This document shows, piece after piece, positions 11,886 through 18,338 of a stretch of DNA of 18,338 nt. Both the position numbers and the translations under genes were made by a program. The notes beneath the pieces are model-generated. The model was given only the letters and a program-made list of their open reading frames with translations, did not search any database and had not been told where the DNA came from. This DNA comes from Berkiella_A sp050252335. Lineage in GTDB: Bacteria; Pseudomonadota; Gammaproteobacteria; Berkiellales; Berkiellaceae. The stretch lies in assembly GCA_050252335.1 (NCBI GenBank), contig JBFWLB010000049.1, forward strand, positions 1-18,338, given 5' to 3'. Positions within the stretch are counted from its first letter, which is position 1, and each line of letters begins with the position of its first letter.

Positions 11886-14800
11886 ATGAATCCCGAAAAA
11901 ATACTTGCAAAGGCAGTACAAGCTGCTCATTTATCAGGTGTGCATACACTGAGCCAAGAGCAATTTGAAGCTTTATTTTTAGTAGTGAGAGGGATTGGGG
12001 CAATTAAGCATAAACATGCAAAAGACGCAGTTGGTTTAGAGGCGGCGTTGATTCAAGAGGATATTTTTAGCCTTATTGGTGTTCCACTCCATCAATCATA
12101 TTTGAAAGCAAAAGATCAATTGTTAGAAGAGCTACAAAAGAGAAAAAATAATTCACCTGAAAAAAGTCATGCAGCACTTGATGCGCTCTATAAACAAGAA
12201 GTTATGCTTTTAAGGTCGCAATATAATATCGAGCAGCAGATAGATGATGCGATTATGCAATTAGTAGAAGATGTGAATGCTTATCAACGTTTAAAGCATA
12301 ATTTTGCAACGCATTTGAGCATGAGTTTTATTGAAGAAAATATAGATATTAAAGAAAAAAAAGCGCATGAGTCTGATGCTGAGTTCAAAACCAAAAAGAA
12401 GATAAATGCTGAATTTAAAAAATATCATGCCTTAAGAGGTGATTTTGAAAATGCATTAAAGAGAATTGAACTTGACTTCGATAGAAAAGTCCGAGAACAA
12501 TATGCGCCCATTCACAATCAACTTATAAAAATAGAAGAAAAAAGAAAAGAGGCATCAATACACGCAAAGAAGCAACATGATGATTTAATGCGCTATTATC
12601 CAGCCGTAGAAGCAAGAGAATTGAATGCGTCTGAATTAGAAATATTGAAGCAGACACTCCAGTCAAAACAACAATTATTTCAGAGTAATCCTAATGATGC
12701 ACTTAAGACAGAAATTGATCAGCTAAATGTTGAAATCATGGTTCTTAATATCATAGAAAAAAATCGTGAACAGCTGAGTACAATATCTAAGATAGAACGT
12801 TTAGATGTGGTTTATGATCTAGCTGTGTCAGAAATTGAAGCTCAGAAAAAATCGATTGAGTCGGAGTGTAATGCACAGGTTGATAGATTGACTGTGCCCA
12901 TTAAACCGCACTTGGCAGATTTAGAAAAGCAAAAGAAGCGTGCTATTAAACAGTGTCATGCTGAGCATAAAGAAAGTATTGATAAAGCCAATCGATATCA
13001 TGATAGACATATATTGCCATTGGTAAAGGAATTAAAAACGCAAGAAGCACATAAATATTTTGTGGTACTTGCTAAAAAAATGTCTTCTTTCGTCCAAGAC
13101 AGTATGAGTGCACAGAATAATATGGATGCAAATAGTATTGCCTTCATTGGATTAATGGGGGAATACAATACAGACTTAGCAATTCTGGGCGGTGTGCATC
13201 ATGTTGGAATGAAAGTTGCAGAAGACATTGTATCAGAAGCTGTCGGCACGGAAGATCTTGAAGATGAAGGTTTGGTGCAGTCATTATTAGAGAATGTTAG
13301 TAAAAAAGTGGGTGTTAAGATTGGGAAAGCAATTGCAAAAACAGAAGCCAGCAAGCATGCTTTTGCGCAACATGTTGCATTCATGGAGCAGCATTCGCAT
13401 GTACGTGTACCTGAAATCGTAGCAGATGAGTTTCAAGCACAAACTTTTGCAGAATTGTATACGCCTGATAAAACAGTCTCTGTTGAAGAAGACGCACCCA
13501 GATCTGTTTTTGATTTTGTGCAACAATTCAATCAAAAACAAGGTGTATTAGGGAAAGCCAGTGTGGCTTATGATGTATACAAAGCACTGACGGCGGCAAC
13601 CCCGAATATGGCCTTTATTGAGGCCCCCAATATGGCACAGGTGTTTTTAAAAGCATTAGAAGATGAGGCTTTAAGCTATAGCTATCAAATGTTGACAGAA
13701 GTTAAAACTGCGATTGATATTTTAGAAAATAATCATGCCTTGGATAAAATGGAGAACAAGGCAGAATGGTTGCAGCTACGTTCTCGCGTTGTTGCATTAA
13801 ATGAAGCCAAAGCTGCTTTAGATAAAGAATTTCAAATATTGTGTGACAACCATGTTATTTTGAGAGAAAAATATACCAAAGCGCAAGAACCTTTCAACGA
13901 AGCTAAAAACAAGCTAGAAGTGCTCAAAGAAAGAAAGCAAATTAATCTTCAACGCTTACAAAGCTTGCGGCAAGTGAGAAAACATAGAGAGCCTGAGCTG
14001 TATCAGCAATATTTGCCACCTGAAAAACGAGAAGATATTGTTAAACAGATTGATAAATTAGAGAAAAACAAAGAGGAAGAATTAAACAATCTAAAAGAAA
14101 AATACAAGAAAGAAAAATTAGATATTTCTGTGCAATATGATAAAGCTTTGAAAGCTCAAAATCAAAGTCTGCTAAAAAAAATAAAAGAATATGACGAAAA
14201 TACGCAAGAAGCAACCATAGATTACATAAAGAAAGAGTATGAAAAAGAAAAAGGATTTTTCAGTGGTCTTGCGGCAAATAGTAATGATTTGCGGCAGTTT
14301 TCTGAAACGCATCCTGAAATACAAAAAAAGATTGCAGAATATAAGCAAAAAAGAGAGCTTGGTAAAGCACAATTTATTCAACAGCATCAAATTAATCTAG
14401 ATAGCTTGGCAACGACTAAGGATAGCAAGCTCTCAGCCATTAAAGAAAAAAGACAGATAAAAAGTGAAGGTGTAGAAAAGGCGCTTGAGCAGAAAAAATT
14501 GCGTATTATGCGTCCTTTCAAAGAAATTGAAGCTAAACTTTCTAAAATTGATGGGGAGATATCCGAGCTCGAAAAAGCAATAGAGTTGCAGGACACAGAA
14601 ATTTCAAATCAAATAGAGATAATTGGTGAACATGAAGCAAAATTGATAGCGCTTTCTCGGGAATTTTATGATCAAGTAAGAAGTTTCAATGAACATAAAG
14701 CTGTATTACATACATCTGCGCAAGGCGTCATGAATAAATTTTTCAGCTTAAATGCAGATACAGAGCCGCATTTAAGAGCAATGCAAGGTATGTTCAAGGG

Positions 14801-15560
14801 TGCACACATGAAAACCAAAGCATTGGCCAAAGCCGCAAAGCATTTGCCAACGCTGGTCGATGAAGCTTCTACCTATACCATGAGTTATGAAGAGGTGACG
14901 CGCAAAGTCTTGGATGCCAGAGAGGTGAAAGCTGTTTCCAAAACCCATGAAGAACGTGAAACAGTGGAAAAGATCAAAGACAATGTGATTCAAATTGGTG
15001 CGAATAGTTTGATTGAAGCCATCAGTGGTCAATCGGTTAAAGTTGTTAAAAATATAGTATCCAGCTTAGACGCCACATTGAAGGCAGAAGCCGCGTTGGC
15101 AGCAAGGCAACATGTTGTTGATCTGCGTGCGGTACAAAAAGCTCAAGAGATGAATGTGCATTTAGATTCTGTGCCCTTTGTTGCACCTGTTGTAGAGCCT
15201 ATCTCCAAAAGGCCTGGCTTTCTTTCCCGTTTCTGGCATGGGATTGGTGATTTCTTTAGACGCCTCAAAGAGGCTGTTGTGGGTAAACCAGAGCAACAAT
15301 TGGCGCAGCAAACGGTGTTGAATGAGGCTATTGTTCAGGATACTGTATCTCTAGATCTGCCTCATTCTCAACTGAATGAAAAAGGGGTAATGCCTGCTGC
15401 GATGTTAAACGGAGGTACTAGCAGAAAATCATTTGTGCCACACCATGTGCATGTTCAAACGGAAGAAGACAGCAAGAGAAAAACTAAAAAACATCATCTG
15501 CCTCAAAAAGAGAGTGACGTGCTACATAAGAAACCAAAAAGAGGGACTCCTTCAGCATAA
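11886..15560 (+). CDS. Very large coiled-coil protein of unknown function (about 1224 aa)
   Basis: I do not recognise a family. A helical N-terminal region (QEQFEALFLVVRGIG) leads into a long coiled coil to about residue 400. A less charged helical region follows (about 410-620, with LAILGGVHHVGMKVAEDIV), then a second long coiled coil (about 630-960), a second helical region (about 960-1110), an amphipathic stretch FLSRFWHGIGDFFRRLKEAV near 1115, and a strongly basic tail ending KKPKRGTPSA. Proline-containing breaks recur in the coils near 208, 338, 669 and 877. There is no signal peptide or clear membrane span. The start is uncertain: ATG at 11886 or GTG at 11877, neither with a strong Shine-Dalgarno. 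An IS256 element sits 36 bp beyond the stop. Effector or structural scaffold are guesses only. Confidence 0.85.
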   Translation: MNPEKILAKAVQAAHLSGVHTLSQEQFEALFLVVRGIGAIKHKHAKDAVGLEAALIQEDIFSLIGVPLHQSYLKAKDQLLEELQKRKNNSPEKSHAALDALYKQEVMLLRSQYNIEQQIDDAIMQLVEDVNAYQRLKHNFATHLSMSFIEENIDIKEKKAHESDAEFKTKKKINAEFKKYHALRGDFENALKRIELDFDRKVREQYAPIHNQLIKIEEKRKEASIHAKKQHDDLMRYYPAVEARELNASELEILKQTLQSKQQLFQSNPNDALKTEIDQLNVEIMVLNIIEKNREQLSTISKIERLDVVYDLAVSEIEAQKKSIESECNAQVDRLTVPIKPHLADLEKQKKRAIKQCHAEHKESIDKANRYHDRHILPLVKELKTQEAHKYFVVLAKKMSSFVQDSMSAQNNMDANSIAFIGLMGEYNTDLAILGGVHHVGMKVAEDIVSEAVGTEDLEDEGLVQSLLENVSKKVGVKIGKAIAKTEASKHAFAQHVAFMEQHSHVRVPEIVADEFQAQTFAELYTPDKTVSVEEDAPRSVFDFVQQFNQKQGVLGKASVAYDVYKALTAATPNMAFIEAPNMAQVFLKALEDEALSYSYQMLTEVKTAIDILENNHALDKMENKAEWLQLRSRVVALNEAKAALDKEFQILCDNHVILREKYTKAQEPFNEAKNKLEVLKERKQINLQRLQSLRQVRKHREPELYQQYLPPEKREDIVKQIDKLEKNKEEELNNLKEKYKKEKLDISVQYDKALKAQNQSLLKKIKEYDENTQEATIDYIKKEYEKEKGFFSGLAANSNDLRQFSETHPEIQKKIAEYKQKRELGKAQFIQQHQINLDSLATTKDSKLSAIKEKRQIKSEGVEKALEQKKLRIMRPFKEIEAKLSKIDGEISELEKAIELQDTEISNQIEIIGEHEAKLIALSREFYDQVRSFNEHKAVLHTSAQGVMNKFFSLNADTEPHLRAMQGMFKGAHMKTKALAKAAKHLPTLVDEASTYTMSYEEVTRKVLDAREVKAVSKTHEERETVEKIKDNVIQIGANSLIEAISGQSVKVVKNIVSSLDATLKAEAALAARQHVVDLRAVQKAQEMNVHLDSVPFVAPVVEPISKRPGFLSRFWHGIGDFFRRLKEAVVGKPEQQLAQQTVLNEAIVQDTVSLDLPHSQLNEKGVMPAAMLNGGTSRKSFVPHHVHVQTEEDSKRKTKKHHLPQKESDVLHKKPKRGTPSA

Positions 15561-15588
15561 GTGATATATAGGTAGACCGTCATATTCG

Positions 15589-15596
15589 TCTTTGCC
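15589..15596 (+). repeat. 8-bp target site duplication, left copy
   Basis: TCTTTGCC abuts the left inverted repeat and is repeated exactly at 16931-16938 next to the right one. IS256-family elements typically duplicate 8 or 9 bp. Confidence 0.9.
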
Positions 15597-15624
15597 GAGC
15601 CTGTAAAAAGGATTGTGTAACTGC
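15597..15624 (+). repeat. IS256 left terminal inverted repeat (IRL)
   Basis: A 28-bp end starting GAGCCTGTAAA and ending GTGTAACTGC, matching the right end in reverse complement except at five positions, four of them clustered at positions 12-16 and one near the inner end. Confidence 0.9.
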
Positions 15625-15642
15625 TTATTCTTAATTACTCTA

Positions 15643-15658
15643 GGGCGCGTAAGCGCCC
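15643..15658 (+). other. GC-rich hairpin with GTAA tetraloop in the transposase leader
   Basis: GGGCGC and GCGCCC enclose GTAA, a GNRA-type loop. It lies inside the IS, 21 bp upstream of the transposase ATG and 10 bp before its AAGG ribosome binding site. It may limit translation from read-through transcripts. Confidence 0.55.
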
Positions 15659-15679
15659 AGTATCAAATAAGGTATAAGC

Positions 15680-16894
15680 ATGGAACAGAAGGTTGATATA
15701 GATCCAAAGCTAGTTGATGACCTCTCAAAGTCAATCAAAACCGAACAAGATCTTGCCGCTCTTAGTAAATTCCTCCTTAAGCTCACCGTTGAACGCGCTA
15801 TGGGCGCAGAAATGGACGACCATCTTGGATATGAAAAACATGCCAATGAAGGGAAAAACTCTGGCAATAGCCGTAATGGATACTCCCAAAAGACCTTAAA
15901 AGGCAATTTTGGCGAAGTTGAAATCAAAACCCCTCGCGATCGCAATGCCACTTTTGAACCCCAATTAATTAAAAAGGGGCAAACTCGAATAACTGATTTT
16001 GATAACCAAATTCTTTCCCTTTATGCCAAAGGGATGACTACCCGTGATATTGCTGATACTTTCAAGGAAATGTACGATGCTGACGTATTGCATACGCTCA
16101 TATCCAAAGTCACTGATGCTGTCATAGATGAAGTCCAAGCATGGCAAAATCGTCCCCTCAATGCCGTCTATCCTATTCTTTATTTGGATTGCATTGTTGT
16201 GAAATGCCATCAAGATAAGCGCGTTATCAATAAATCTATTTATTTAGCGCTGGCTATTGATTGCGAGGGCAGAAAAGAGCTGCTTGGCCTGTGGATTGCC
16301 GAAAACGAAGGCGCTAAATTTTGGCTGTCTGTCCTCACCGAGCTTAATAATCGTGGAGTAAAGGATATCTTCATTGCCTGCGTTGATGGGCTTACAGGAT
16401 TCCCTGATGCCATTAAAGCTGTGTATCCTAAAACCCAAGTTCAGCTTTGTATTGTGCATATGGTTCGCAATTCCTTGCGTTACGTCCCACATAAAGACAT
16501 GAAAGCCGTTGCAGCTGATTTAAAAGCCATCTATCATGCCGTTACTGCTGAGTCTGCCGAATATGCGTTACAGGAATTTTGCGCCAAATGGGATGAAAAA
16601 TACCCTAGCATTAGCCGCTCTTGGCGTAGCAAGTGGGATAATATCATCACTTTATTCGACTACCCACCAGAAATACGTAAGATTATATATACTACTAATG
16701 CTATTGAATCGCTAAACAGCGTTATCAGAAAAGCAATTAGAAACCGTAAAATATTCCCAAGCGACCAATCCGCTCTAAAGGTTGTTTACTTGGCAATTAT
16801 GCAGGCATCTAAGAAATGGACGATGTCTTTGCATGACTGGAAATCTGCCATGAATCGTTTTGCTATTCAATTCGATGACAGATTTCCTCAATAA
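15680..16894 (+). CDS. IS256-family (Mutator-type) DDE transposase
   Basis: This 404-residue enzyme catalyses movement of the surrounding insertion sequence. Family marks are clear: the N-terminal ERAMGAEMDDHLGYEKH and SRNGYSQKTLKGNFGEVEIKTPRDR segments, MTTRDIADTFKEMY, the first catalytic Asp in LYLDCIV (Asp170), the second in CVDGLTGFPDAI (Asp236), CIVHMVRNSLRYV, and the Glu of TTNAIESLNS (Glu343). Length is typical. ATG at 15680 follows AAGG by 7 bases. The frame is uninterrupted and all three acidic residues are present, so it is probably functional. Many relatives have DALYVK after the first Asp, whereas this copy has DCIVVK. Confidence 0.97.
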   Translation: MEQKVDIDPKLVDDLSKSIKTEQDLAALSKFLLKLTVERAMGAEMDDHLGYEKHANEGKNSGNSRNGYSQKTLKGNFGEVEIKTPRDRNATFEPQLIKKGQTRITDFDNQILSLYAKGMTTRDIADTFKEMYDADVLHTLISKVTDAVIDEVQAWQNRPLNAVYPILYLDCIVVKCHQDKRVINKSIYLALAIDCEGRKELLGLWIAENEGAKFWLSVLTELNNRGVKDIFIACVDGLTGFPDAIKAVYPKTQVQLCIVHMVRNSLRYVPHKDMKAVAADLKAIYHAVTAESAEYALQEFCAKWDEKYPSISRSWRSKWDNIITLFDYPPEIRKIIYTTNAIESLNSVIRKAIRNRKIFPSDQSALKVVYLAIMQASKKWTMSLHDWKSAMNRFAIQFDDRFPQ

Positions 16895-16902
16895 CTATCG
16901 TG

Positions 16903-16930
16903 GCGGTTACACAAATTTATTTACAGGCTC
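16903..16930 (-). repeat. IS256 right terminal inverted repeat (IRR)
   Basis: Reverse complement starts GAGCCTGTAAA and ends GTGTAACCGC, pairing with the left end at 23 of 28 positions. It begins 8 bp after the transposase stop. Confidence 0.9.
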
Positions 16931-16938
16931 TCTTTGCC
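16931..16938 (+). repeat. 8-bp target site duplication, right copy
   Basis: TCTTTGCC, identical to the sequence at 15589-15596. Confidence 0.9.
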
Positions 16939-17099
16939 AATGAACGCGTGTTACAGCTGCGTTATAATGTAGGTTATCCTCAGTGACGCAAAGCGCTATG
17001 TGCTCCTTTTGGAATCAAAGGGAATCGCCATCTGTGGTGGAGGGGTTTTTAAAACATAGATTTAAAAAAATCCATCTGTTCAACATATTTTACATACGT

Positions 17100-18338
17100 T
17101 TATAGTCTTTTCTTATTTTTGCTTTGTTCGACTATAGCTTGTTTTTGAGCAAGACTTTTCTCTGACTTGTTGTTTTTTGTATGTTCAAACATATGTATTG
17201 TAGGTTTTGTGAATTTTGATTTTTCTTCAATCTTATCTTGTATTAAAAATTGAAATTTTTCGTTGCCGACACGCGCAGCAATCACTTTTAACATCTCTTC
17301 AGAGTATTGTTCTAAAACAGCTTTACAAGATTTTTGATTGAATAATTCAAATACATCCTGATCTGTTAGTATTTGAACTGTGTCTGAAAGTATTTTAGGG
17401 TGTGAGATCAACTTTAATACATCGCTGGTTAAGCTTGTCTTAAGCTCATCTGCTGTGAACATGCTAAAAATAATATCTTTCCAATAGAGTTCAAATGCAT
17501 TTCTTGGCTCAATGCCTTGTGTGAAAATCTTTTTCAAAGATTGAGGTGAGGGTGCCAATATGCAATCCGCGAGGTGCGAGTTAAGTTGGGTTAAATAGAT
17601 TAAATCTAATATCCTGTTTGCGCTTGGTTTGTTGCGCAAATCTAGATTATTCATTGGCAGTATAGAACTTTGAAGTTTTGCTGCTAGTATAGATTTTAAG
17701 ACTGATTGATTAAATAGCACTGAAATCATCTCATCAGGTGCTGAAAACAAATCCCTTATGTTATCTTTCCAGTGTGGGGTAGATTCTATTTTTTCTAGAC
17801 TAAAATACGTGCTAAAGTTATCAGGATCCAAAAGTAACTGTCTTTGAAATTCTTGATACTCTTTAGGCTTTAAACAGTTTAGTATTTCAGGAATTTTACC
17901 CTGTGAATAACAGCTTGAATTCATTTGCTTTCTTAAAAAATGAGTACAGTACTGAGCCAGTTTTTCACCCAAGTCTTCTTTGCTGTAATATTCTCTAATT
18001 AAATCGATGGAGTTCTTTTTTATAAATAAGGATGAAAATAGCTCATCTAGATTATTTTCAAGACATAGCCTAATTGTATCTGTACCCAAGAGCGCTTCTA
18101 TCTCTTTTTTAAAGGACTCATGACCATATTTTATCATATCAAGCACAATTTTTTTGGTTTGCGTGCCCATGACTTCTTTGAATAATTGATCGCCTAATTT
18201 ATTCTGGATGAAATGATATTTTGGCCTCATGTGTTTATTTATACTTGCAAATCTCATAATATTAGATAGGTTAGAAATTTCTGATTTCAATTCGGATGCC
18301 AAGTCTTCCGGTGTGCAAAACCTAAGTATTTGCTGAAA
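17100..18338 (-). CDS. Alpha-helical, possibly repeat-containing protein, N-terminus off the right edge
   Basis: I do not recognise a family. The frame has no stop up to the right end of the window, so 412 C-terminal residues are visible and the true start lies outside. The TTG at 18302 could in principle be a start, but codons upstream of it (FQQILRFCTPEDL) read as coding and match the style of the rest. The protein is wholly helical in appearance. Short acidic-then-hydrophobic units recur, such as CTPEDLASEL, SAPDEMISVLF, FTADELKTSL and LTDQDVFELF, each followed by a Val/Leu-rich helix, which suggests a helical-repeat solenoid. The tail is basic and polar (KNKKRL end). No membrane segment is seen. 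It is convergent with the IS256 transposase, and its role is unknown. Confidence 0.8.
   Translation of the reverse strand, partial: FQQILRFCTPEDLASELKSEISNLSNIMRFASINKHMRPKYHFIQNKLGDQLFKEVMGTQTKKIVLDMIKYGHESFKKEIEALLGTDTIRLCLENNLDELFSSLFIKKNSIDLIREYYSKEDLGEKLAQYCTHFLRKQMNSSCYSQGKIPEILNCLKPKEYQEFQRQLLLDPDNFSTYFSLEKIESTPHWKDNIRDLFSAPDEMISVLFNQSVLKSILAAKLQSSILPMNNLDLRNKPSANRILDLIYLTQLNSHLADCILAPSPQSLKKIFTQGIEPRNAFELYWKDIIFSMFTADELKTSLTSDVLKLISHPKILSDTVQILTDQDVFELFNQKSCKAVLEQYSEEMLKVIAARVGNEKFQFLIQDKIEEKSKFTKPTIHMFEHTKNNKSEKSLAQKQAIVEQSKNKKRL

Larger units (their letters stand above)
15597..16930 (+). mobile_element. Complete IS256-family insertion sequence, 1334 bp
   Basis: The element is bounded by imperfect 28-bp terminal inverted repeats at 15597-15624 and 16903-16930, which agree at 23 of 28 positions and begin GAGCCTGTAAA. 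It is flanked by a perfect 8-bp duplication TCTTTGCC and contains one intact transposase gene. Intact ends, reading frame and duplication suggest recent insertion and possible activity. It lies in the intergenic space after the 1224-residue gene, in the same orientation. Confidence 0.95.

Noticed and set aside
1..18338. tRNA, rRNA or CRISPR arrays
   Set aside because: No tRNA T-loop or acceptor patterns, no rRNA-like conserved blocks and no regularly spaced direct repeats were seen.

Overview
The window looks like chromosome of a moderately AT-rich gammaproteobacterium, most plausibly an intracellular or protist-associated lineage (Legionellales or Berkiella-like). This is inferred from ordinary housekeeping genes (glutamine synthetase, proline iminopeptidase, HIT protein, tatABC, an MnmA/ThiI-like PP-loop enzyme with TusA) interleaved with several very large, unrecognised, coiled-coil or helical-repeat proteins of the kind common in such genomes. 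The sequence alone does not prove the genus.

Layout. Positions 1-3276 are a minus-strand housekeeping block read right to left: a conserved hypothetical gene, a PP-loop tRNA-thiolation-type gene overlapping a TusA sulfur-carrier gene by 4 bp, then glnA, which runs off the left edge. Positions 3292-3775 are gene-free but carry a strong minus-strand intrinsic terminator with no gene feeding it, so a short antisense RNA over the pip leader is possible. pip (3776-4726, plus) is followed within 4 bp by a 146-bp element with near-perfect terminal inverted repeats, and then by a bidirectional terminator. Positions 4951-7914 (minus) encode a 987-residue unknown protein with a nine-C homopolymer near its 3' end. 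Positions 8220-9686 are a hinT-tatA-tatB-tatC operon on the minus strand. It includes a 59-residue tatB and has an extended -10 promoter in front.

Positions 9761-15560 hold two divergent coiled-coil genes (644 aa on minus, about 1224 aa on plus). They share a short intergenic region with a 9-bp inverted repeat. Just after the second gene lies a complete IS256-family element (15597-16930) with 28-bp imperfect terminal repeats and a perfect 8-bp target duplication. The window ends in a minus-strand gene for an alpha-helical, possibly repeat-containing protein whose reading frame stays open to the right edge.

How the genes work together: the PP-loop/TusA pair is most simply a sulfur-relay and tRNA thiolation unit, and TatABC forms the twin-arginine export translocase. 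The large proteins have no function readable from sequence. Their size, coiled coils, lack of membrane segments and charged tails fit secreted effectors or cytoskeletal/scaffold proteins, but that is inference.
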